Positions 52,233-60,314 of a stretch of DNA of 64,000 nucleotides are shown here, in pieces. The position numbers and the translations under genes were made by a program. The notes under the pieces are model-generated. The model worked only from the letters and a program-made list of their open reading frames with translations. It made no database searches and was not told where the DNA came from. Numbering within the stretch: the first letter of the stretch is position 1; every line of letters starts with the position of its first letter. This DNA comes from Alphaproteobacteria bacterium (GTDB lineage Bacteria > Myxococcota_A > UBA796 > UBA2385), in NCBI GenBank assembly GCA_020632755.1, contig JACKEY010000005.1, forward strand, positions 248,001-312,000. The letters are read 5' to 3'.

Positions 52233-53426
52233 CTACTCCTCCCCGTACAGCCCCTCGGCGTGGGCGCCCGTGACCCCCGAGCGCCACATGCCCAGGTTGA
52301 TGACGCCCAGGCTGCTGTAGCGGCTGGCGACGTCGACGCTGCCCTCCAGCGCGAGCACCTCGTCGATGATCCCGAGCGCCTTGAACCGGAACAGCTTGAG
52401 CTCGTAGCCGCCGGTGACGTGCACGCGGCCGCTGGCGCCGACGTTGCGGGCAGGCTCCCAGTAGGTGCCGGCGCGGATGCGCAGCCGCTCGGGCCAGACG
52501 TCGGCCTCGGCGCCGACCCGCGGCGACAGGGTCCAGCGGGTGCCGCGCTCGACGCTGAGCCCGGCCATGTGGGCCTCGAGCGCCACTGCATCGCGGCTGG
52601 GGGCGTCGACGACCAGGTCGGCCGCGTAGCGCATCGGCACGGCGAGCTCGAGGTCGTCGGTGCTCTCGCTGGTCCAGGCGATGCCGGCCGAGAGCCGGTG
52701 GGGGACGACGATCGCGTCGGCGGGGCGGATGCCGTCGCCGGTGGTCTCGCGGGCGGTGGCCGCGCTCCACCAGGCCGCGCCGAAGGCCAGGCCCTCGCGA
52801 GGGGCGTGGTAGATGAAGCCCAGCTGGGGCGCGACGCCGCGGTAGGCGGCGTAGCCGTCGGCGGTCTCGAGATCGGCGTCCAGGCGCCGCAGGCCGCCGG
52901 CCAGGTTCAGGCGGTCGCCGGCCACCACGCCGCCGACCACGAACTGGCTGTCGGCCACGATCAGCCGCTGGTCGGGGCGCCACCAGGCGGTGCCGCTGCC
53001 GGCCCAGCCGACGCCCAGGCGGCGCCAGGCCACGTTCATCGCGGCGTTGAGGATCGCGCCCTGCCAGTCCTGCTCGGCCAGCACGTTCGCGGCGTCCGCG
53101 GGCAGGTTGGCCACGTCGTTGCCGCCGCCCCGGGGCGAGACCAGCGAGAAGCCCAGGCCCGGCCCGATGGCCAGCTCGCTGCGGTTCTCGGCCTTGCGGT
53201 GCGACGTGGCGGCCGGGTTGTGGAACAGGCCGGGGCCGCCGACGCCGAGCGCCACGCCGGTGCCACCCATGCCGATGAACTCGGCGGTGCTCTTGACGAT
53301 GCCCCGGCTGACCTCCAGCCGGGCGCTGTCGTCGACCACTGCGTCGCTGACGGCCGCGTCCTCGGCCCGCGCGACGGAGCAGCAGAGCGCCCAGGTCAGG
53401 GCCAGACGGAGCGGGGTGCGGAGCAT
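52233..53426 (-). CDS. Outer-membrane beta-barrel protein, FadL/OmpP1-like
   Basis: A 397-residue exported protein. A signal peptide (cut near CSVARA) is followed by EFIGMGGTGVALGVGG and GPGLFHNPAAT, like the FadL family's plug region, then alternating amphipathic strands (LGFIYHAPREGLAFGAAW, AGTYWEPARNVG). FadL-type barrels bring in hydrophobic compounds. TACTGC begins 13 nt before the ATG and no Shine-Dalgarno sequence is seen, suggesting a leaderless transcript. The last residue is not the usual Phe (it ends GEE). Confidence 0.75.
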   Translation of the reverse strand: MLRTPLRLALTWALCCSVARAEDAAVSDAVVDDSARLEVSRGIVKSTAEFIGMGGTGVALGVGGPGLFHNPAATSHRKAENRSELAIGPGLGFSLVSPRGGGNDVANLPADAANVLAEQDWQGAILNAAMNVAWRRLGVGWAGSGTAWWRPDQRLIVADSQFVVGGVVAGDRLNLAGGLRRLDADLETADGYAAYRGVAPQLGFIYHAPREGLAFGAAWWSAATARETTGDGIRPADAIVVPHRLSAGIAWTSESTDDLELAVPMRYAADLVVDAPSRDAVALEAHMAGLSVERGTRWTLSPRVGAEADVWPERLRIRAGTYWEPARNVGASGRVHVTGGYELKLFRFKALGIIDEVLALEGSVDVASRYSSLGVINLGMWRSGVTGAHAEGLYGEE

Positions 53427-53557
53427 CGGCGACGCAGTAGCACCGCCCTCGACGACCTGCCGCCCGCGGTGGCCCGCGGGGGTGCGACGGAATAGGGCCG
53501 CGGCCTGTCCGAGCGCGGCCCTTCGTCCGGCCGCCCCCCTTCATCGCTGGAGATCCC

Positions 53558-54169
53558 GTGAGCGAGCCCAAGAGCAAGAACATCCACTGGCACGGCGCCA
53601 ACATCACCCAGGAAGAGCGGCAGGAGGCGCTCGACGCCCGCGGCTGCGTGGTGTGGTTCACCGGCCTCTCGGGCTCGGGCAAGTCCACCATCTCCCGGCG
53701 GGTCGAGCAGCTGCTGCTCGAGCGCGGCAAGTTCGTCTACAGCCTGGACGGCGACAACGTGCGCTTCGGCCTGAACAAGGACCTGGGCTTCTCGCCGGAA
53801 GACCGCACCGAGAACATCCGCCGCATCGGCGAGGTCGCGAAGCTCTTCGCCGACGCCTGCTGCGTCACCACCACGGCCTTCATCAGCCCCTACCGCCAGG
53901 ACCGCGACCAGGTCCGCGCCATCATGGCCGAAGGCAGCTTCATCGAGGTGTTCGTCGACACCCCCCTCGAGGTGTGCGAGGAGCGCGACCCCAAGGGCCT
54001 CTACAAGAAGGCCCGTCGCGGCGAGATCCCCGAGTTCACCGGCATCTCGGCCCCCTACGAGGCGCCCGAGGCCGCCGAGCTCGTGCTGAAGACCGCCGGT
54101 CGCTCCGTCGACGAGTGCGCGCTGGAAGTGATCGAGCACCTGCAGCAGGCCGGCTTCATCACCGGCTGA
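53558..54169 (+). CDS. cysC: Adenylylsulfate kinase
   Basis: Phosphorylates APS to PAPS. The 203-residue protein has the P-loop GLSGSGKST, YSLDGDNVRFGLNKDLGF, RTENIRRIGEVAKLFADA and ISPYRQDRD. GGAG precedes the GTG start. No sulfate adenylyltransferase or PAPS reductase lies nearby, so PAPS may be made for sulfation or for a dispersed assimilation pathway. Confidence 0.97.
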   Translation: MSEPKSKNIHWHGANITQEERQEALDARGCVVWFTGLSGSGKSTISRRVEQLLLERGKFVYSLDGDNVRFGLNKDLGFSPEDRTENIRRIGEVAKLFADACCVTTTAFISPYRQDRDQVRAIMAEGSFIEVFVDTPLEVCEERDPKGLYKKARRGEIPEFTGISAPYEAPEAAELVLKTAGRSVDECALEVIEHLQQAGFITG

Positions 54170-54172
54170 TGC

Positions 54173-54841
54173 TCAGTCTCCGGCGGGTGGCAGCCCAGCC
54201 ACCCGCTGGATGCGCCGGACCAGGTCGTCCATGGCGGCGCCCCGGTCGCCGTGGCGCGTCAGGCCTTCGCGGCCGACGACGAGCACCAGGTTCTGCAGGT
54301 TGCCGATGACGTTGGCGAAGACCAGGTCGCTGTCGGTCCGCTCGCGCTGGGCGCGGGCGATCTCGGCGAGCTGGGCTTCGTCCGTCTCGGGGCTGGCGGC
54401 CTTGAAGGACACGATGAACGCGTCCGGCGACCACTCGCGGATCCGGTCGAGGATCTTGGGGGTCGGGCGCAGCCGCAGCACGAGCTCGGCCGCACCACTC
54501 GGCAGCTTGGTGGTGGCCCGGTCGGCGATCGCGTAGTCGCCGACGGCGGCGGCGTGCACCACGACGCCGTCGGGGTGGCCGACGACCCAGGCGCGCATGC
54601 GCTCGAGCAGATCGTAGGTGCTGGCGTACTCGATGACGTTGACGGCGGCGGCCTGATCGGGGACCTCGGCCTGCAGGCGCAGCCAGGCTTCCGGGCTGGC
54701 GAGCATGGTCACGTCCAGGCCGGAGCGGGCCAGGCTGCCGGCCAGCCGGCCCCCGGTGCGGCCGCTGCTGTGGGCGGACAGGAAGCGGATGGCGTCCACG
54801 GGATTGCGCGTGGCGCCGGCAGTGACGAGGACGGGGCGCAT
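54173..54841 (-). CDS. Phosphopantothenoylcysteine synthetase, CoaB domain only
   Basis: A 222-residue stand-alone CoaB-type domain. LVTAGATRNPVDAIRFLSAHSSGRTG is the typical opening. VVHAAAVGDYAI, KILDRIRE, FIVSFKAA and DLVFANVIGN follow. The usual bacterial enzyme is a CoaBC fusion with a decarboxylase; that part is absent here. TAGGCG starts 13 nt before the ATG at 54841, so the mRNA may be leaderless. It probably makes phosphopantothenoylcysteine for CoA. Confidence 0.88.
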   Translation of the reverse strand: MRPVLVTAGATRNPVDAIRFLSAHSSGRTGGRLAGSLARSGLDVTMLASPEAWLRLQAEVPDQAAAVNVIEYASTYDLLERMRAWVVGHPDGVVVHAAAVGDYAIADRATTKLPSGAAELVLRLRPTPKILDRIREWSPDAFIVSFKAASPETDEAQLAEIARAQRERTDSDLVFANVIGNLQNLVLVVGREGLTRHGDRGAAMDDLVRRIQRVAGLPPAGD

Positions 54842-54974
54842 GCCGCCCCGCCTAATGCGCTGGAGCACGGGGAGGAGGAGGTGCGCGGGAGGAGGAGGAG
54901 GGGCTCGCGAGCCACACCGAGGGGACGCGGCCGTGGCTCCGCGCTAAGCGAGGGGGAATTGCCCTGGAGCACGG

Positions 54975-55799
54975 ATGGCATCGAACGCCGAGAGACCCCG
55001 CGACGTCCTGGTCGCCGAGCGCCTGCAGGCCCGGTTCGGGGCTGCCCCCGGCTGGGCCCTGGTGCTCGGCAGTGGCCTCGGGGTGCTCATCGATCAGCTG
55101 GCCGACGCCGCCCAGTGCAGCCACGCCGACCTCGGCCTGCCGGCGCCCGGCGTGAAGGGCCATGCCGGCTGCGTCGCGGTCGGGACCCTCGGTGGGGCCC
55201 GCGTGGCGCTGCTCAGCGGGCGGGTCCACCTCTACGAGGGGCACGCGCCGGCCGATGTCGTCGCCTATGTGCGCGCCCTGGCCCGCTGGGGCGTGCACAC
55301 GCTGGTGCTGACCAACGCGGCGGGCAGCGCCCGCGCCGACTGGGCCCCCGGGACGGTCGTGCGGCTCACCGACCACATCGACTTCACCCACGGCAACCCG
55401 CTCGTCGGACCCAACCGCGACGACCTGGGCCCCCGGTTCCCCGACCTGTCGTCCGTGTACGAGCCCGGCCTGGGCGCCCGCATCGACGAACTCGCCCTGG
55501 CCCGCGGCGTGGCGCTCGAGCGCGGGGTCTACGTGGCCATGCGGGGCCCGAGCTTCGAGACGCCGGCCGAGGTGCGCATGTGCCGCATCCTGGGCGCCGA
55601 CGTGATCGGCATGAGCACCGTTCCGGAAGCCATCGCGGCCGTGCACGCGGGGCTCCGGGTGGCGGCTTTCTCCGTGGTCAGCAACTACGGCGCCGGCCTG
55701 GTCGACGAAGCGCCGGACCACGACGCCGTGACCGCGACCGTCAGCGCGTCGGTGGGCCCGCTGGCCGGCCTGCTGGCCGAGCTGGTCCAGGGCGGCTGA
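54975..55799 (+). CDS. Purine nucleoside phosphorylase, trimeric type
   Basis: Splits purine nucleosides with phosphate. The 274-residue protein has LVLGSGLG, GRVHLYEGH, VLTNAAGSARADWAPG, HIDFTHGNPLVG, GPSFETPAEVRM and IGMSTVPEAIAAVH, all typical of the low-molecular-mass family. GGAG precedes the ATG by six bases. It fits with hpt and upp at 58.9-60.3 kb as nucleobase salvage. Confidence 0.95.
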   Translation: MASNAERPRDVLVAERLQARFGAAPGWALVLGSGLGVLIDQLADAAQCSHADLGLPAPGVKGHAGCVAVGTLGGARVALLSGRVHLYEGHAPADVVAYVRALARWGVHTLVLTNAAGSARADWAPGTVVRLTDHIDFTHGNPLVGPNRDDLGPRFPDLSSVYEPGLGARIDELALARGVALERGVYVAMRGPSFETPAEVRMCRILGADVIGMSTVPEAIAAVHAGLRVAAFSVVSNYGAGLVDEAPDHDAVTATVSASVGPLAGLLAELVQGG

Positions 55800-55805
55800 G
55801 GCCCG

Positions 55806-56567
55806 GTGGAGCGGGCGGCGCCGCCGGGGGGGACCCGCATTCCGGGCGCGGCGATGCGCTGGCGGTTCGGCGAGGGCCCTGCGGTCCCCCTGCTGTGCCT
55901 GCCCGGCATCGAGGGGGACGCGCGCGTGTTCTGGCGCCTCGCCGCCGAGCTGCGTGGCCGGCCGGTGTGGGCCTTCGATCTGCCCGCGGGTGACCGGGTC
56001 GAGACCCTCGCGGCGGCCATCGCGGCGCAGCTGGAAGGGCCGGTGCACCTGCTCGGCGCCAGCCTGGGCGGGCTGGTCGCCCGACAGCTCGCGCACGACC
56101 GGCCCGAGGCGGTGTGCAGCCTCACGACCCTGGGGACGCTGCCCGATCCCCGCCATCGGCCGCCGGGCCTCGCGCTGGCGGCGCGGCTGCTGCGAGGCCT
56201 GCCCCCGGGCGTCGTGCGGCGGCGCTACCGGGCCCGGATCCGGGCCCGGCTGGTCGAAGAAGCGGTCGACGCCGACGACCAGGTCATGTTGCTGGCCGGC
56301 CTGCCGGCGCCGCGGCTGCTGGCCGACCGCCTGGACGCCGTGGCCCGCTGGTCGGCTCCTGGGCCCGTCGCGGCGCCGACCCTGTGGTTGCGCGGCCAGG
56401 CCGAGCGCGAGGCCCCGTGGCAGGGCCAGGACGTCGTGGCGGCCATGCCGCGGGCCCGCACCGAGACCGTCCCCGGCGGCCACCGGGCCCACCTGACCCA
56501 CGCCGTCGCCCTGGCGGCCGTGGTGGGGCACTTCATCCGGGGCTGCGAGCCGAGCCCGTCCGGCTGA
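55806..56567 (+). CDS. Alpha/beta hydrolase
   Basis: A 253-residue enzyme with LLCLPGIEGDARVFWRLA (oxyanion), the nucleophile elbow GASLGG, and GGHRAH as the late His. Unlike the 17216 gene it keeps the catalytic Ser. GTG at 55806 lies six bases after the phosphorylase stop, so they share an operon. It overlaps the convergent carbamate-kinase gene by 35 bp. Substrate unknown. Confidence 0.85.
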   Translation: MERAAPPGGTRIPGAAMRWRFGEGPAVPLLCLPGIEGDARVFWRLAAELRGRPVWAFDLPAGDRVETLAAAIAAQLEGPVHLLGASLGGLVARQLAHDRPEAVCSLTTLGTLPDPRHRPPGLALAARLLRGLPPGVVRRRYRARIRARLVEEAVDADDQVMLLAGLPAPRLLADRLDAVARWSAPGPVAAPTLWLRGQAEREAPWQGQDVVAAMPRARTETVPGGHRAHLTHAVALAAVVGHFIRGCEPSPSG

Positions 56568-57522
56568 TCCGCGTGCCCGTGCGCCCCGCCAGCGCGTCCG
56601 GCAGGGCCTCGGGCGAGGTCACGAGCACTTCTTCGCCGCCCGCCGCCAGGAAGGCCAGGGCCGCCTCGACCTTGGGTCCCATGCTGCCGGCCGGGAACTC
56701 CCCGGCGTCGAGCAGCGCCTGGAGCTGGGGCGCGTCGGTGTCGTGCAGCGGCGCGGCCGCCGGTGTCCCGAAGCCCTTCCAGATGGTGTCGACCCCGGTC
56801 AGCACGACCATGCGACGGGCCCCCAGCTGCCCCGCGAGCAGGGCCGTGGCCAGGTCCTTGTCGACCACGGCCTCGGCGCCCGCGCGGTGGCCGTGCACGT
56901 CGACCACCGGCACGCCGCCGCCGCCGCAGCCCACGACCAGGGCGCCCGTGGCGGCCAGGGACGCGATGGTCGGCGCCTCGAGGATCTCCAGCGGGCGAGG
57001 GGAGGGGACCACCCGCCGCCAGCCCCGGTCGCCGTCCTGGCGGACCCGCCAGCCCAGGTCGGCCACCAGATCCATGGCCTGGGCTTCGGTGTAGAACCGA
57101 CCCACGAACTTGCGTGGGTCCTGGAAGGCGGGGTCGTCGAGCGCCACGCGGGTGCGGGTCATCAGCGCGACGACGGTGCGGGCGTCCCCCTGGCGCCGCA
57201 GCACATGCTCCAGGGCCTGCACCACCATCCAGCCGATCTCGCCCTGGGTCGCCGCGACGGCCAGCTCCAGGCTGGTCGGCGGGACCTGGTCGCGGACCAG
57301 GTCCGACCGCAGCAGGTGGCGGCCGACCTGGGGTCCGTTGCCGTGGGTCAGGACCAGCCCGCCGGGGCCGGCCAGGGCCACCAGGGTCTCGGCGACCTCG
57401 GCGATGCGGGCGGCCTGCTCGCCCGGCGTGCCCTGCTCGCCCGGGCGGATGAGGGCGTTGCCGCCCAGGGCGACGACGACCGGAGGCGGAGCCGCGGTGG
57501 CGGCGGGGGAGCGTGAAGACAC
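56533..57522 (-). CDS. Carbamate kinase
   Basis: Amino-acid-kinase-fold enzyme, 329 residues, making ATP from carbamoyl phosphate and ADP (or the reverse). VVALGGNALIRPGEQG, VLTHGNGPQVG, AVVDKDLATALLA and GSMGPKVEAAL are diagnostic. The GTG at 57522 gives a short Ser/Ala-rich lead before the first strand; no better start is in frame. There are no arginine-deiminase genes nearby, so its source of carbamoyl phosphate is unknown. Confidence 0.93.
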   Translation of the reverse strand: MSSRSPAATAAPPPVVVALGGNALIRPGEQGTPGEQAARIAEVAETLVALAGPGGLVLTHGNGPQVGRHLLRSDLVRDQVPPTSLELAVAATQGEIGWMVVQALEHVLRRQGDARTVVALMTRTRVALDDPAFQDPRKFVGRFYTEAQAMDLVADLGWRVRQDGDRGWRRVVPSPRPLEILEAPTIASLAATGALVVGCGGGGVPVVDVHGHRAGAEAVVDKDLATALLAGQLGARRMVVLTGVDTIWKGFGTPAAAPLHDTDAPQLQALLDAGEFPAGSMGPKVEAALAFLAAGGEEVLVTSPEALPDALAGRTGTRISRTGSARSPG

Positions 57523-57667
57523 GGAGGAGTCGGGGAAAGCCGGGGAACCATCGCGCCGCCGCCGGGGGCCGGCAGGGCGCAGCGCGCACCATCCCACGTT
57601 AGCTGCCCCGACGGTGCCCGGAGCGACGGGGGCCTGCTGCTGGAACCTGCTGGAGCTGCTGCGAACC

Positions 57668-58903
57668 ATGTTCGGTGACACCCCCCTGGTGATGGTCGAG
57701 GACGACGCCTCCCTTGCGCGGGTGTGCGCCGAGCTCTCGACCCAGGACGTGCTGGCCGTCGACACCGAGTCCGACTCCTTCCACCACTACCAGGAGAAGG
57801 TCTGCCTCATCCAGCTCTCCGGCGCGAGCGCGGACTACATCGTCGATCCGCTGACCATCGACGATCTCTCGCCGCTCAAGGCCCTCCTCGAAGACCCCGA
57901 CACCCGCAAGATCCTGCACGGCGCCGACTACGACGTCGTCTGCCTGAAGCGGGACTTCGACATCGCGCTGGTCAACATCTTCGACACGATGATCGCCGGC
58001 CAGTTCCTGGCCTTCCCGCGGATCGGCCTCGCCGACCTCATCCTGCGCTTCTTCGGCGAGAAGATCGACAAGCAGTACCAGCGCCACGACTGGTCCGCGC
58101 GGCCCCTCGAAGACGAACACGTCCAGTACGCCCGCGGTGACACCCACTGGCTCATCGCCCTCGCGGAGGTGCTGCAGCACAAGCTCGATCAGCTGGGCCT
58201 GGGCGACGCCCACCGCGAGGAGTGCCGCATCCTGGCCCAGCGCGAGTGGACGGGCCGCGAGGCCCACCCGGCCGACTTCCTGCGCGTGAAGCAGGCCGGA
58301 GCCCTGAGCGACGCGGGAAAGCGCGTGCTCCGCACCGTCTGGGAGTACCGCGAAGAACAGGCCCGTCGGCTCGACCGCCCGGCCTTCAAGGTCATCCCGG
58401 GCAACGTGCTCATCGACCTCGCGAAGCGCCAGCCCACCGAGCTCGACGACCTGGCGGCCATCGTGCGCGAGCGCTCCTCGACCTACCGCCGCCACGGCGA
58501 GGCGCTGCTCCAGGCCGTCGCCGCCGGGCTGGCCGACGAGCGGCCCCTGCCGGAGCTGACGCGCGCGCCCAAGAAGAAGCCCCGCCGGGGCCCGACCAAC
58601 GACCAGCTGATGGCGTCGCTGCGCACCTGGCGCAACGAGCTCACCGAGCGCGAGGGGCTGTCCCCGGTCGTCGTCGCCAGCAACGAGCTGCTCAAGGACA
58701 TCGCGGCCGCCGAGCCCGCCACCCTCGAAGAGCTCGCCGAGGTGCGCGGCGTGCGCGACTGGCAGGTCGAACAGTACGGCCCCGACATCGTCGCCATGGT
58801 CCAGGCCGAGCGCGAGGCCCGGGCCGCGCGCAGCAACCGCAAGAAGCGCCGCCGCCGCCGCCGTCGCCGCAGCGACGAAGGCGCCGCCGCTCAGGGCGAG
58901 TAG
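57668..58903 (+). CDS. rnd: Ribonuclease D
   Basis: A 411-residue 3'-5' exoribonuclease that trims tRNA and other small RNA ends. The DEDD site shows in VDTESDSFHH, HGADYDVVCLKRDF and YARGDTHWLIAL. An HRDC domain follows (VIPGNVLIDLAKRQP), and the C-terminus ends in a polybasic tail (KKRRRRRRRRS) probably for RNA binding. ATG 57668 gives the usual N-terminus. Its end overlaps the convergent hpt gene by 13 bp. Confidence 0.93.
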   Translation: MFGDTPLVMVEDDASLARVCAELSTQDVLAVDTESDSFHHYQEKVCLIQLSGASADYIVDPLTIDDLSPLKALLEDPDTRKILHGADYDVVCLKRDFDIALVNIFDTMIAGQFLAFPRIGLADLILRFFGEKIDKQYQRHDWSARPLEDEHVQYARGDTHWLIALAEVLQHKLDQLGLGDAHREECRILAQREWTGREAHPADFLRVKQAGALSDAGKRVLRTVWEYREEQARRLDRPAFKVIPGNVLIDLAKRQPTELDDLAAIVRERSSTYRRHGEALLQAVAAGLADERPLPELTRAPKKKPRRGPTNDQLMASLRTWRNELTEREGLSPVVVASNELLKDIAAAEPATLEELAEVRGVRDWQVEQYGPDIVAMVQAEREARAARSNRKKRRRRRRRRSDEGAAAQGE

Positions 58904-59460
58904 ACGCCGATGAAGGGCAGGTTCCGGTAGAGCTCGCCCAGGTCCAGCCCGTAGCCGACGACGAACTCGTCGGGGATCGTGAAGCCGACGTGGTCCGCCT
59001 TGACGTCCACCTCGCGGCGGCCGGGCTTGTCGAGCAGGGCGACGGTCCGCAGCGAGGCCGGCTTCCGGCCCGCCAGGAAGTGGTGGAGGTAGTCCAGGGT
59101 GAGCCCGGTGTCGACGATGTCTTCGACGATCAGGCAGTGGTGGCCCTCGATGGGGTGGCGCAGGTCTTCGGTGATGCGCACGACCCCCGTCGAGCGGGTG
59201 CCCCCGTGGTAGCTGCTGACCCCCAGGAACTCACAGCGCACCTGCCCGCCCAGGGCGCGGACCAGGTCGGCCATGAAGATGAAGCTGCCCTTGAGCACGC
59301 CGATGCAGGTGATCGGCACGTCGCCCAGCTCGGCGCGGATCTCGGCGCCCATGGCGGCGACCCGGGCGGCCACCCGCTCCTGGGAGATGAGCACCTGCAC
59401 GTGGCCGTCGTCGTAGCGGGGCGGCGGGGGGCTGGTCGTGGCGGTCGGATCGTCGGACAT
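58891..59460 (-). CDS. hpt: Hypoxanthine phosphoribosyltransferase
   Basis: A 189-residue purine salvage enzyme. It has the PRPP motif LIVEDIVDTGLTL, the N-terminal ISQERVAARVAAMGAEI, CIGVLKGSFIFMADLVRAL and VGYGLDLGE typical of Hpt. AGGAGG precedes the ATG by five bases. It is co-directional with upp upstream (34 bp gap), so purine and pyrimidine salvage may be transcribed together. Confidence 0.95.
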   Translation of the reverse strand: MSDDPTATTSPPPPRYDDGHVQVLISQERVAARVAAMGAEIRAELGDVPITCIGVLKGSFIFMADLVRALGGQVRCEFLGVSSYHGGTRSTGVVRITEDLRHPIEGHHCLIVEDIVDTGLTLDYLHHFLAGRKPASLRTVALLDKPGRREVDVKADHVGFTIPDEFVVGYGLDLGELYRNLPFIGVYSP

Positions 59461-59494
59461 CGGGACCTCCTGGGGCGCTGCCGCCTAACGCGGG

Positions 59495-60310
59495 TCAGAC
59501 CCAGCTGTTGTTCAGCAGCTCGCCCACGCCGCCGGCGCCGGGCACGATGTACTGGATGCTGTTCAGGCCGACCTCCTGGTCCCAGTGGGTGCCGGGCCGG
59601 GTGGCCAGCACTTCCGGGGGCGACAGGCCCCGATCCAGGCGGACGGCGTAGATCCGCAGGTCGGGCCACGCGGTCGTGATCCGCTTGAGGTACTCGGGCG
59701 TCACGATGAGGTGCATGGCGACGACCTTGCGCGGCGGTCCGCCGGGCAGCGAGGCATAGCGCTGGATGACGACGTCCAGGCTGCTGCCGGTGGCTGCCAT
59801 GGGGTCGGGCAGCAGCACCACCGCGTCGCCCACCGGGCCGCCGATCTTGGCCGCCGAGACGTCGGTGCCGACGACCTCGCCGCGGCTGTTGGTGCGGCGG
59901 CTGGCGATCACGTGGTCCTGGCGCAGGCGGTCGGCGTCGATCATGTCGTGCAGCCCGTCGTAGACGGCCTGCGAGGGCACCATGCCGGCCCGGGCGACAT
60001 CGACGACGACCACGCCCTGGCGGCGATCGATGACCTGCCCCCGGTAGATGCCCTGCGGCTCGCTGGCCCGCATGCGGGTGGACTGCTCGATGCGCTCGCA
60101 GCGCAGCTCGCGGCTGGCCACCTCGGTCAGCATCCAGCCGTACAGCCGCTGCACCAGCCGCATGATCTCGGGCTGGTGGCACTCCGGCGAGCACAGCCGC
60201 GCCAGCACCGACATCGCCCAGGGGTGCGAGAGCAGGTGGACGTTGTCGCCGTAGGCGTGATCCACGCCTGGAGCGGGGGCGGGCAGGGACTGGTACTGGA
60301 CGTCGTGCAT
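59495..60310 (-). CDS. upp: Uracil phosphoribosyltransferase
   Basis: A 271-residue salvage enzyme, about 60 residues longer than typical bacterial Upp at the N-terminus. It has the PRPP loop LLPDPMAATGSSL, VDVARAGMVPSQA and C-terminal THWDQEVGLNSIQYIVPG with the GELLNNSW ending. The long N-terminal domain (about 1-60) includes HLLSHPWAMSVLARL, equivalent to the family's first helix, and extra sequence with a CSPEC motif. It starts four bases after the upstream lipoprotein stop. Confidence 0.88.
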   Translation of the reverse strand: MHDVQYQSLPAPAPGVDHAYGDNVHLLSHPWAMSVLARLCSPECHQPEIMRLVQRLYGWMLTEVASRELRCERIEQSTRMRASEPQGIYRGQVIDRRQGVVVVDVARAGMVPSQAVYDGLHDMIDADRLRQDHVIASRRTNSRGEVVGTDVSAAKIGGPVGDAVVLLPDPMAATGSSLDVVIQRYASLPGGPPRKVVAMHLIVTPEYLKRITTAWPDLRIYAVRLDRGLSPPEVLATRPGTHWDQEVGLNSIQYIVPGAGGVGELLNNSWV

Positions 60311-60314
60311 CGCG